36,277 nucleotides of DNA from Holtiella tumoricola (GTDB lineage Bacteria; Bacillota; Clostridia; Lachnospirales; Cellulosilyticaceae), in assembly GCF_027857615.1 (NCBI RefSeq), contig NZ_JAQIFT010000017.1, positions 1-36,277 of the forward strand, in the 5' to 3' direction. Position 1 is the first letter of the stretch. Each line of letters begins with the position of its first letter. Below are positions 15,693 to 23,993 of the stretch, in pieces. Made by a program: the position numbers and the translations under genes. The notes under the pieces are model-generated. The model did not search any database, was not told the DNA's origin, and saw only the letters and a list, made by a program, of their open reading frames with translations.

Positions 15693-17402
15693 TTACATCT
15701 GTTCTGGCGCTTTAATACCTAGTAAATAAAGTGCATTTTCAAGTACATATTTAATACTCATAACAATTGCTAGTCTTGCTTCTTTTACTTTTTCATCCTC
15801 AACCAAAATAGCATTGTCATGGTAAAATTTATTGAATGCTTGTGCTACATCTACAGCATATCTTGCCATATATGATGGTTCATATTTATTTGCTGCCTCT
15901 TCTATTGTTGTTTTAAAATTAGCCAACTCTTTAATTACATTAACTGTTGCTTCATCAGTTAAAATACTGTAATCTATAGAACCAAAATCATGCCCTTTTT
16001 CAATACCTGCTTTTCTAAGTACGCTACATGCTCTTGCATGAGTATATTGTACATAAGGACCAGTTTCTCCATCAAAGTTTAATACACGCTCCCAAGAGAA
16101 TTGAATATCCTTGATAATGTTATTATACATATCATCAAAGATAACAGCTCCAATACCTACTTGCATCGCTATTTCCTCTTTATTTGGAAGCTCTGGATTC
16201 TTTTCTTCTATGACTTTTCTTGTTTTATCTACAGCTTCTTTAAGGATATCTTCTAACAAAAGAACATTACCTTTACGTGTAGATAATGATCCTGATTCCA
16301 TACTTACCATACCAAATGGCACATGTACAAGATCTTTAGCCCAATCATACTCCATTTTATCAATTACTTTAAACCACTGAGCAAAGTGTAGATTTTGCTG
16401 AAGTGCAGTTACATAAATACATTTTTTGAAATCATAAGTGGCTTTACGGTACTCTGCCGCTGTAATGTCACGTGTTGCATAGAGTGAACTACCATCTTTT
16501 TTAGTAATAAGACATGGTGCCATATTTTCATCATCTAAACGTACAATTTTAGCACCTTCACTTACTTCAATAAGGCCTTTTTTCTCTAATTCTTCAATAA
16601 CAGCAGCCATTTTATCATTGTAAAATGCTTCACCATTGTAACTATCAAATGTTACTCCAAGCATTTTATAAACACGCTCAAATTCTTTTAAGCTAATTTC
16701 TTTAAACCAGCTCCACAGCGCTAAAGATTCTTCATCACCTTGTTCCATTTTTGTAAAGTAATCACGTGCTTCTTGTTCAAGCTCTGGATTTTTTTCTGCT
16801 TCTTCATGGAATAATACATAAATTCTAAGAAGTTCAGCAATACCTTTTTCTTCAACAGCTTCTTTACTAGAGTAATTTTTATAAGCTACGATAAGCTTAC
16901 CAAATTGAGTTCCCCAGTCTCCTAAATGATTTACACCTATACAATTGTATCCTAAGGCTTCATAAATACGATATAAGCTATGTCCAATAACGGTTGAACG
17001 AAGGTGTCCTACGTGGAATGGTTTTGCAATATTAGGTGAAGAATAATCAATTACTACATTTCCTTTATCCTTAACTGTTTCTAATCCATATTGATTTTTT
17101 TCTGCTAAAACACGTTCAAGTACACTTTTTACTAAGTCTTCTTTATTTAAAAAGAAGTTAATATAAGCATTTACATTTTCTACTCTTGATAAGTAACTTA
17201 CTTCACCAATTTGTCCTACAATATCTTGTGCAATCATTGGTGGTGCTTTTCTTAACTCTTTTGCAAGTTTAAAACAAGGAAATGCATAATCTCCCATATC
17301 AGTATTTGTAGGTACTTCTATCATATTGTATATTTCGTCTTGTGTTAAACAAGCAATATGTGAACTTAATAACTTAGCTATTTCTAATTTAAAATCACTC
17401 AT
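15693..17402 (-). CDS. argS: Arginyl-tRNA synthetase
   Basis: Charges tRNA-Arg in the cytosol. The 569-residue class I enzyme has the N-terminal additional domain (1-100), the HIGH-type motif as HVGH at 130-133 within PNIAKPFHVGHLRST, a KMSKS-equivalent region at STRKGN (the lysine set back, as is normal for ArgRS), and the alpha-helical DALR anticodon domain at the C terminus ending in LYLLGIKAPEQM. Length is standard. Ribosome site AGGAGAT. No T-box was found in the 188-bp upstream gap. In many relatives argS is not part of the origin gene order; here it separates the lipid-kinase gene from noc. Confidence 0.97.
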   Translation of the reverse strand: MSDFKLEIAKLLSSHIACLTQDEIYNMIEVPTNTDMGDYAFPCFKLAKELRKAPPMIAQDIVGQIGEVSYLSRVENVNAYINFFLNKEDLVKSVLERVLAEKNQYGLETVKDKGNVVIDYSSPNIAKPFHVGHLRSTVIGHSLYRIYEALGYNCIGVNHLGDWGTQFGKLIVAYKNYSSKEAVEEKGIAELLRIYVLFHEEAEKNPELEQEARDYFTKMEQGDEESLALWSWFKEISLKEFERVYKMLGVTFDSYNGEAFYNDKMAAVIEELEKKGLIEVSEGAKIVRLDDENMAPCLITKKDGSSLYATRDITAAEYRKATYDFKKCIYVTALQQNLHFAQWFKVIDKMEYDWAKDLVHVPFGMVSMESGSLSTRKGNVLLLEDILKEAVDKTRKVIEEKNPELPNKEEIAMQVGIGAVIFDDMYNNIIKDIQFSWERVLNFDGETGPYVQYTHARACSVLRKAGIEKGHDFGSIDYSILTDEATVNVIKELANFKTTIEEAANKYEPSYMARYAVDVAQAFNKFYHDNAILVEDEKVKEARLAIVMSIKYVLENALYLLGIKAPEQM

Positions 17403-17590
17403 GTCCGATCTCCTTTTACTAGACTTTTTTGAATAGGTCTTTATACATAATTTCTATTGTACATAATTATACATTAGATAGCAAGGTACTATTCTAAGCA
17501 TTGTCTAGTTTTAGCGTATTTAAACATTTTAATTGCATATACTAATTTAACTAGTATCATAATAAATTTTTCTATAAATAGGAGTCTCTT

Positions 17591-17806
17591 ATGTCTAAGA
17601 AAAAATCTAAATCTATTATATCTAAAACTACAACTAGTGAACCTATTACTCATGTTCCAATCTTAAAAGACTGTAATACAGAGCCTAATGGGCCTTCTCC
17701 TATTCGTAATGATGGTATCTTTATCACAAGTACCGATTTTAATGATGGTTTTGCATCTATTAACACCGTTCGCTATGGTGAAGAAGTAGATGTTGATGAC
17801 TTCTGA
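17591..17806 (+). CDS. Small orphan protein (71 residues)
   Basis: A short hydrophilic protein of unknown function. It has a Lys/Ser-rich N terminus (SKKKSKSII), a Pro/Asn-rich middle (NTEPNGPSPIRNDG) and an acidic C terminus (EEVDVDDF). No membrane segment, cysteine pair or known fold signature. It is supported as a real gene by AGGAG placed 7 nt before the ATG, a coding stretch free of overlap with other genes, and a strong terminator 10 bp after its stop. It is transcribed against the fork, between divergent argS and convergent noc. The mixed basic/acidic ends suggest a disordered protein; that is inference. Confidence 0.65.
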   Translation: MSKKKSKSIISKTTTSEPITHVPILKDCNTEPNGPSPIRNDGIFITSTDFNDGFASINTVRYGEEVDVDDF

Positions 17807-17816
17807 TTCTAACATC

Positions 17817-17852
17817 AAAAAAGTAGTATCATATTTATGATACTACTTTTTT
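17817..17852. terminator. Bidirectional terminator between the small orphan gene and noc
   Basis: A 17-bp perfect inverted repeat (arms 17817-17833 and 17836-17852) with six A at the left edge and six T at the right, so it can end transcription from both the 71-residue gene (plus) and noc (minus). Confidence 0.92.
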
Positions 17853-17869
17853 GCAATTCCAAAGCTGTC

Positions 17870-18670
17870 TTATTTATTCATTGGTATTTTAATACGAATT
17901 TCATATCCGTCTTCTTCTTGTTTCATTGTATATTTAGCATCAATGCCAGATTGTTGAATCATATCAACTGCCTGCGTAATTGTATTTGTAAATAATCTTA
18001 TATCTCTTACAAAGGCTCTGAATTTTTGATTGTTTTTCTTTTGTTCTGCCTGTTCTTGAGTTAGCTGTACAAGAATTTGTTCAATCATTTGTTCTGTCTT
18101 TTTAACATTTAATTCTTGTTTTCCTACCTTTTCAACAACATCTAATTGAAGTTCTTCTGTTGGTAGTTTAAGGAGTGCCCTTGCATGTCGCTCTGTTAAG
18201 TTGTATTCAATAAGTTTCTTCTTTACAGCTGATGAAAGTTTTAAAATTCTAAGCTTATTTGCTACTGTAGATTGATTTTTCCCAAGTGTTTTTGCAAGTT
18301 CTTGTTGTGTATATCCATAGTCTTGCATAATTGTTAAAAATGCTTCACTCTCTTCTAAAAAGTTAAGGTTCTCTCTTTGAAGATTTTCAATAAGTGCTAG
18401 GACAGCACTATTTTTATTTGTTACTTCTACAATTACCGCTGGTATTTCAGTGAGCCCAGCTAACTTAGATGCTTTTAATCTTCTTTCCCCTGCTATAAGC
18501 TCATAGGAGTTACCTATTATACGAACTGTAATAGGCTGCATTAAACCGTGTTCTGCAATTGAATGTGCAAGTTCTTCTAAAGCAGACTGTGAAAAGACTT
18601 TTCTAGGTTGATATGGATTAGGTCTTACACGATCCACGGCTATATATTGTATCGTTAATTCTTTTTGCAT
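17870..18670 (-). CDS. noc: Nucleoid occlusion protein Noc (ParB paralogue)
   Basis: A 266-residue ParB-family CTPase that in Firmicutes binds its own sites across the chromosome, attaches to membrane and stops division over the nucleoid. It has the CTP motif AGERRLKAS, ENLQRENLN, and a helix-turn-helix with GKNQSTVANKLRILKL and, further on, TERHARALLKL. GKNQ and TERHARAL are the Noc-type specificity segments, against GKSR in the ParB of this window. The N-terminal few residues (MQKELTIQYIAVD) are short; whether they form the membrane-targeting amphipathic helix of Bacillus Noc is unclear. It sits beside rsmG as in Bacillus, though parAB is displaced by about 6 kb. Ribosome site AGGGGAG. Confidence 0.9.
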   Translation of the reverse strand: MQKELTIQYIAVDRVRPNPYQPRKVFSQSALEELAHSIAEHGLMQPITVRIIGNSYELIAGERRLKASKLAGLTEIPAVIVEVTNKNSAVLALIENLQRENLNFLEESEAFLTIMQDYGYTQQELAKTLGKNQSTVANKLRILKLSSAVKKKLIEYNLTERHARALLKLPTEELQLDVVEKVGKQELNVKKTEQMIEQILVQLTQEQAEQKKNNQKFRAFVRDIRLFTNTITQAVDMIQQSGIDAKYTMKQEEDGYEIRIKIPMNK

Positions 18671-18863
18671 CTTGGTAATACTCCCCTCTTGAACTATTCA
18701 TTGTACAATCGTAAATATTAGTATATCATATTATATTACCAAAAACTACAATAAGTAGAGTAATTTTTGTTTTTATACAATGACATTTATTATTATATTG
18801 TCTAATAATATCATTATATATCTAACCTGTGCCTATTTGAACACTTATCTCTTTTTTTACATT

Positions 18864-18918
18864 AAAAAAGCTAACTCTATCTTTTCTCTCTAAATAGATT
18901 GATAAGATAAAATTAGCT
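18864..18918 (-). terminator. Rho-independent terminator after rsmG
   Basis: On the minus strand a 15-bp stem (arms 18904-18918 and 18869-18883, two G-U pairs) is followed by six T. It ends the mnmG-rsmG unit 26 bp after the rsmG stop and separates it from noc. Confidence 0.88.
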
Positions 18919-18944
18919 GTTTCTATAATTATTAAATTAATAAA

Positions 18945-19673
18945 CTATTGTATTTGTCCAAGAGGCGCTTTAGTTGGTTCACCGGCTTTCCTTGGAAACT
19001 TTCTAGGCGTTTCTTTAACTTTTTTTATTTTTGCAATACGATGATTAAGATCTGTATAAGGAACTACTACATCAAAAATTTGATCGATTTCTCCACCTAA
19101 AATTTTAATTGCTTTTTCACCTTCTACTAACTCTTCATCTAATTTTTGTCCCTTTAAAGCAATTAAATAGCCACCTTTTTTTACAAAAGGTAATGTGTAC
19201 TCACTTAATACTGCTAAATTAGCAACGGCTCTTGAAGCACATACTTCAAATTTTTCACGGTATAGTTTATTTTTTCCTAAATCTTCTGCTCTTCCATGAA
19301 CACATTCAATATTTTGCAATCCTAATGTATCTATAACGTGTTGTAAGAATTTAAGTCGTTTATTCAGTGAATCAATAAGCGTAATTTTTACATTAGGAAA
19401 AGCTATCTTAAGTACAAGACCTGGAAACCCTGCTCCTGTTCCAACATCTACAAGTGTCTCTACTTTTGTTAGGTCTATACTACTTTGTACCGTTAAGCAA
19501 TCTAGAAAATGCTTTGTAATAACTTCAAAATCCTCTGTTATAGCTGTTAAGTTCATTTTTTCGTTCCATTCAACAAGAATTTCCTTGTATTGTATAAGTT
19601 GTTCTACTTGTTGATCTGTTAATTGAACATTTAAATTTCTTGCACCTTCTATAAGTTGTTCTTTAATATCCAT
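18945..19673 (-). CDS. rsmG: 16S rRNA (guanine-527-N7)-methyltransferase
   Basis: Methylates N7 of G527 in 16S rRNA using S-adenosylmethionine. The 242-residue Rossmann-fold enzyme shows the family signs: NEKMNLTAI near residue 40, the SAM-binding VDVGTGAGFPGL around 73-84, DSLNKRLKFL and SRAVANL with the conserved Arg-Ala. The C-terminal tail has a RKAGEPTKAPL ending common in the family (RKAGxPxKxPL). Ribosome site GAGGAT. It begins 17 bp after mnmG and shares its transcript, the usual pairing of gidB with gidA near the origin. Confidence 0.97.
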   Translation of the reverse strand: MDIKEQLIEGARNLNVQLTDQQVEQLIQYKEILVEWNEKMNLTAITEDFEVITKHFLDCLTVQSSIDLTKVETLVDVGTGAGFPGLVLKIAFPNVKITLIDSLNKRLKFLQHVIDTLGLQNIECVHGRAEDLGKNKLYREKFEVCASRAVANLAVLSEYTLPFVKKGGYLIALKGQKLDEELVEGEKAIKILGGEIDQIFDVVVPYTDLNHRIAKIKKVKETPRKFPRKAGEPTKAPLGQIQ

Positions 19674-19690
19674 AGATTATCCTCATTAAA

Positions 19691-21574
19691 CTAGTTTCTA
19701 TTTTTTTGTTGTTCTAAATAGACTAGAAGTACTGAAATATCTGCTGGAGATACCCCTGAAATACGAGATGCTTGTCCTATAGATACTGGACGTACTTCTT
19801 TTAATTTCTGTACTGCTTCAAGCCTTAAACTATATACCTCATCATAGTTAATATCTTCTGGAAGAAGTCTCTTTTCTAACTTTTTAAACTGTTCTACTTG
19901 TTTAAGCTGTCTAGAAATATACCCTTCATATTTGAGTTCTATCATAGCCTGTTCTATGACTTCTGCTGGAAGTTCTGGTCTTGTCTCATCTACTTCTTTA
20001 AAGTCATTATAGCTTAATTCTGGGCGTTTAAGGAGTTCACTTAATGCAATACCTGAACGAAGTGGTGTACTTTCTTTAGCGGCAATAATAGCCTGTACTT
20101 TCTCGCTTGTTCCTACATAAGTATTTTTAAGTCTTTCTAGTTCTTCATCAATTGCTTGTCTCTTCGCAACAAATATATTGTAACGTTCTTCTGGTACCAA
20201 TCCAGCTTTATATCCTTTTTCAGTTAATCTAAGATCTGCATTATCTTGTCTTAATAATAATCGATATTCTGCTCTTGAAGTCATCATACGATATGGTTCT
20301 TTCGTACCTTTTGTTACAAGGTCATCAATTAGAACTCCAATATAGCCTTCGGAACGGTCAATAATAAGTGGCTCTCTACCTTCAACTTTAAGTGCTGCAT
20401 TAATACCTGCAATAAGTCCTTGGCAAGCAGCCTCTTCATATCCCGAACTACCATTCATCTGACCACCACTAAAGAAGCCATCAATATGTTTAAATTCTAA
20501 TGAATGTTTTAGTTGAAGTGGGTTAACACAGTCATATTCAATTGCATATCCTGTACGCATTACTTCTACCTTCTCCATACCTGGTAAACTACGTAACATT
20601 TCAAGTTGCACTTCTTCTGGAAGAGATGAGCTCATTCCTTGTACGTACATCTCTGTAGTGTCTTCACCTTCTGGCTCTAAGAATACCTGATGACGATCTT
20701 TATCAGCAAAACGTACTACTTTATCTTCTATAGAAGGGCAGTAACGTGGGCCTGTTCCTTCAATTACACCTGAATAGAGCGGTGAACGATGAAGATTATC
20801 TCTAATTATTTGATGTGTTCGTTCATTTGTATATGTTAAATAACAAGGATGTTGATCACGTTTAATCTTTTCCTCTGTATTTTCAAAAGAAAATGGTACG
20901 ATATTTTGATCACCATGTTGTGGTTCCATCTTACTAAAATCTATTGTACGGGCATCTACACGTGCTGGCGTTCCCGTTTTAAAACGTCTAATTTCAATTC
21001 CTAGCTCCTTAAGTTGCTCACTAAGTACTGTAGAAGTTTTAAGTCCATTAGGGCCTGTATATTCAATATTTTCGCCTGTTAAGCAACGTGATTTTAGGTA
21101 GGTTCCACTTGCAAGAACAACTGCCTTACAATTATAAATAGCACCTCTATTTGTTATAACACCTATTACTTTATTATCTTCTACTAATACTTCCACTATT
21201 TCTTGTTGCTTAATGGCTAGATTTTGTGTATTCTCTAATACTTTTTTCATTTCTTCTGTATACTTTTTCTTATCTGCTTGCGCACGAAGTGAGTGTACAG
21301 CTGGACCTTTGGCAGTATTAAGCATACGAGATTGAATATAGGTTTTATCAATGTTTTTTCCCATTTCTCCACCAAGTGCATCAATCTCTCTTACAAGATG
21401 TCCTTTAGATGTTCCCCCAACATTTGGGTTACAAGGCATCATCGCTACACTATCTAAACTCATGGTAAACATAATCGTTTTTTTACCCATGCGTGCTGCT
21501 GCAAGTGCAGCTTCACATCCAGCATGTCCACCGCCAATTACCGCAATATCAATTGTATCTGCAATATATGTCAT
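19691..21574 (-). CDS. mnmG: tRNA uridine-5-carboxymethylaminomethyl modification enzyme MnmG (GidA)
   Basis: With MnmE it installs the cmnm5 group on the wobble uridine of several tRNAs. The 627-residue flavoprotein has the FAD dinucleotide motif IGGGHAGCEAA near residues 13-22, the family blocks PCNPNVGGTSKGHLVREIDALGG (read as PCNPNVGG and GHLVREIDALGG), TGTYLKSRC-type second motif (ASGTYLKSRCLTG), GTGPRYCPSIEDK with the catalytic Cys, and GYEEAACQGLIAG. The helical C-terminal domain includes ASRISGVSPADIS. Full length. Ribosome site AAGGAGG 6 nt upstream. It follows mnmE after 140 bp and directly precedes rsmG. Confidence 0.98.
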   Translation of the reverse strand: MTYIADTIDIAVIGGGHAGCEAALAAARMGKKTIMFTMSLDSVAMMPCNPNVGGTSKGHLVREIDALGGEMGKNIDKTYIQSRMLNTAKGPAVHSLRAQADKKKYTEEMKKVLENTQNLAIKQQEIVEVLVEDNKVIGVITNRGAIYNCKAVVLASGTYLKSRCLTGENIEYTGPNGLKTSTVLSEQLKELGIEIRRFKTGTPARVDARTIDFSKMEPQHGDQNIVPFSFENTEEKIKRDQHPCYLTYTNERTHQIIRDNLHRSPLYSGVIEGTGPRYCPSIEDKVVRFADKDRHQVFLEPEGEDTTEMYVQGMSSSLPEEVQLEMLRSLPGMEKVEVMRTGYAIEYDCVNPLQLKHSLEFKHIDGFFSGGQMNGSSGYEEAACQGLIAGINAALKVEGREPLIIDRSEGYIGVLIDDLVTKGTKEPYRMMTSRAEYRLLLRQDNADLRLTEKGYKAGLVPEERYNIFVAKRQAIDEELERLKNTYVGTSEKVQAIIAAKESTPLRSGIALSELLKRPELSYNDFKEVDETRPELPAEVIEQAMIELKYEGYISRQLKQVEQFKKLEKRLLPEDINYDEVYSLRLEAVQKLKEVRPVSIGQASRISGVSPADISVLLVYLEQQKNRN

Positions 21575-21714
21575 GTGAACCTCCTTGATTGTTCAATATT
21601 TATTTTTCTATAATTATAAACTATATTAATTGTTCTTTATCAAAAACATTTTCTATTATACACCTTTTTAATCAAGAAGTGTTATAACACATCTTTCCTA
21701 AATTGGCTATTTTA

Positions 21715-23097
21715 TTATTTTCCTAAACAAAATCTTGAGAATAGCTCACCTATAATTTCATCTTTAAGCGCTTCTCCTACAATATTTCCAAGATGACCGT
21801 ATGCATCATGTAAATCAATTGCTATGCAGTCTTCAGGCATACCTATATCTATCGTATCCTCAACTTTATCTAAACTTTCTATAGCCTTAACTAAACTTTG
21901 TTTTTGTCTCTGATTAGAAATTGTTGCCTCTTGTCCAATACTTATACCTTGTTTAACAATAAATTGTTTCATCGCTTGTCGTAATGTATCTAATCCATTT
22001 TGTTTCATTGCTGAGATTTGAATAATAGGTTGACCTTTTGTATATTGTTCTAAAATTTCCTGGGTAATGACTGAATGTAAGTCTATTTTATTAAGAACAA
22101 AAATAACAGTTTTATTAGTAAGTTCATTAATAATATTCAATTCTTCTTCATCTAACGCCCTAGAACTATCTATAAGCATCAATACAAGGTCTGCCTTTTC
22201 AATAGACTCCTTAGAACGTTCTACACCTATTTTTTCTACTATATCTTCAGTTTCACGAATGCCTGCTGTATCTAATAATACAAATGGCATACCATCAATA
22301 TTTAGATATGCTTCTACAACATCACGAGTTGTACCTGGTATATCTGTTACAATGGCTTTATTCTCTTCTAATAAAGCATTTAAGAGTGAAGATTTACCTA
22401 CATTAGGCTGACCTACTATAGCAGTTTTAATTCCCTCACGGATCATTTTTCCTGTATCAGCAGTTGCAAGTAACTTCTTAAGTTGGTCATTTAATGCTTT
22501 AATTTCATCCACAAAGTCATTTGCAAGCGGTTCATCTTCATCATATTCCGGATAATCAATAGATACTTCAATACGCGCTATAATCTGAATTAAAGTATCT
22601 TGATACTCTTTAATTTGTTTAGAAAGTTTACCTTCTAATTGATTCACTGCTTGAGATAATGATACCTCTGTTTTTGCTTCAATTATATCCATAATAGCTT
22701 CAACTTGAGCTAAATCAATTCGTCCATTTAAAAAGGCTCTCTTAGTAAATTCACCTGAATCTGCTAGTCTTGCCCCTTTTCTAATAACTTCCATTAAAAC
22801 AGCTTCTAATGGTACAGGACCACCATGGCAATTTATTTCTACTACATCCTCACGTGTAAATGTTTTTGGAGCTTTCATTAACATTACAAGTACTTCATCT
22901 ATTACTTTACCTTCTTTATTCACAATATGGCCATAGTGAATAGTATGACTAGGTGACTCTTGAAGTGTTTTCTTACTTACACCTTTAAAAACTTCATCTA
23001 CAATTTGGATAGCATCCATGCCACTTACTCTAATAATACCAATTCCACCTACTCCTGGAGCAGTGGAAATAGCCGCTATTGTATCATTATAAATCAT
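21715..23097 (-). CDS. mnmE: tRNA modification GTPase MnmE (TrmE)
   Basis: The GTPase partner of MnmG in wobble-uridine modification. The 460-residue protein has the N-terminal tetrahydrofolate-binding domain (1-120, starting TIAAISTAPGVGGIGIIRVSG in the usual way), a helical domain and an inserted G domain: G1 GQPNVGKS (229-236), G2 around TTRD, G3 DTAGIRETED (276 on), G4 NKID. It ends in CLGK, the conserved Cys of the CxGK tail that joins catalysis. Ribosome site AAAGGAG. Upstream lies jag, 107 bp away, with a GC-rich hairpin between them; downstream is mnmG. Confidence 0.98.
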   Translation of the reverse strand: MIYNDTIAAISTAPGVGGIGIIRVSGMDAIQIVDEVFKGVSKKTLQESPSHTIHYGHIVNKEGKVIDEVLVMLMKAPKTFTREDVVEINCHGGPVPLEAVLMEVIRKGARLADSGEFTKRAFLNGRIDLAQVEAIMDIIEAKTEVSLSQAVNQLEGKLSKQIKEYQDTLIQIIARIEVSIDYPEYDEDEPLANDFVDEIKALNDQLKKLLATADTGKMIREGIKTAIVGQPNVGKSSLLNALLEENKAIVTDIPGTTRDVVEAYLNIDGMPFVLLDTAGIRETEDIVEKIGVERSKESIEKADLVLMLIDSSRALDEEELNIINELTNKTVIFVLNKIDLHSVITQEILEQYTKGQPIIQISAMKQNGLDTLRQAMKQFIVKQGISIGQEATISNQRQKQSLVKAIESLDKVEDTIDIGMPEDCIAIDLHDAYGHLGNIVGEALKDEIIGELFSRFCLGK

Positions 23098-23158
23098 AAA
23101 ACAAGCTCCTTTCAGCTTAACTCTAAAGATTACTATACTCTATATTCTATACATAGAC

Positions 23159-23196
23159 AAGCAGCAGAGCCTTCCCTAAAGAATGCCCTGCTGCTT
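23159..23196 (-). terminator. GC-rich hairpin between jag and mnmE, possible weak terminator
   Basis: Inverted repeat AAGCAGCAG/CTGCTGCTT (arms 23159-23167 and 23188-23196) just after the jag stop. The minus-strand tail (GTCTATG) lacks a U-tract, so it may be an attenuator or RNA-stability element. GC content stands out from the surroundings. Confidence 0.45.
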
Positions 23197-23204
23197 TATT
23201 AAAA

Positions 23205-23972
23205 CTATTTATAGGATTTATTAACATGTAGTGGTGTAATTACAACTCTTCTAAAAGGTTCTTTACCTTCACTATGTGTTTTTACATGCTTGCTATCTTG
23301 TAAGGCAGAATGAATAATTCTTCTGTCATATGGATTCATTGGCTCTAAAATAACTGGACGCTTTGTTTGAGTAGCTTTTTTAGCAAACTTATAGGCTACT
23401 TTGCGTAAGGTCTCTTCTCTTCTACTACGATAATCTTCTGTATCTAACATAATCTTAACGTAATCATTATGGCCTTTATTAACTACAATATTTGTTAGAT
23501 ATTGTAAAGCATCTAGTGTATCACCTCTTTTACCAATAACCATTCCCATTTTATTACCTGAAATATTGATATAGACTCTTTCATTTTCAACTTTAGATTC
23601 AAATTCTGCTTGGATTCCCATTTCTTTAAGCACAGAACTTAAAAACTCTGTTGCTGATTTAATGGCATCATCTACATTAAGATCAGTTTTCTTATGTTCT
23701 ACCTTAACTTCTTCTTTTAAATCCTCTTTAATTGTTTCTTTTATTTCAACTAAGACATCTTCTTTAATGGCAGATTGTAGCTTATCTTGGGTACTGGATA
23801 TTTCTTTAAGTGTTACTCTTACTCTAGCGTATTTAGCACCAAGCCCCAAAAATCCTTTTGAGCCTCTCTCTAAAATCTCAACATCAACTTCTTCTGTTGT
23901 TGCACCGAGCTCTATTAAAGCTTCGGTTATAGCATCATCTATTGTTTTGCCAGTTTTTTCTACACTCATCAT
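23205..23972 (-). CDS. jag: RNA-binding protein Jag/KhpB
   Basis: A 255-residue RNA-binding protein (also called KhpB or EloR), linked in Firmicutes to cell elongation and RNA regulation. Domains in order: Jag_N (about 1-55, with the KGFLGLG motif at about 39-45), a charged linker, a KH domain with VIGKRGDTLDALQYL near 160, and an R3H domain at the C terminus with YRSRREETLRKVA and DRRIIHSAL. Two ATG codons open the frame; the first is 8 nt from GGGGGT. It begins 21 bp after yidC, and this pairing of the membrane insertase with Jag is conserved across Firmicutes. Confidence 0.96.
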   Translation of the reverse strand: MMSVEKTGKTIDDAITEALIELGATTEEVDVEILERGSKGFLGLGAKYARVRVTLKEISSTQDKLQSAIKEDVLVEIKETIKEDLKEEVKVEHKKTDLNVDDAIKSATEFLSSVLKEMGIQAEFESKVENERVYINISGNKMGMVIGKRGDTLDALQYLTNIVVNKGHNDYVKIMLDTEDYRSRREETLRKVAYKFAKKATQTKRPVILEPMNPYDRRIIHSALQDSKHVKTHSEGKEPFRRVVITPLHVNKSYK

Positions 23973-23993
23973 TATTATCTACCCCCAGATTTA

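Noticed and set aside
16465..16485. CACGTG core inside argS as another parS site
   Set aside because: Only the central six bases match; the flanks differ from the parS palindrome and the site is in coding sequence.
21679..21690. GTGTTATAACAC palindrome between mnmE and mnmG as a terminator
   Set aside because: No T-run follows on the minus strand; short AT-rich palindromes are expected by chance here.
22067..22411. 114-residue plus-strand frame opposite mnmE
   Set aside because: Lies wholly inside a clear conserved gene on the other strand, is Ser-rich in the way of antisense frames, and has no ribosome site.
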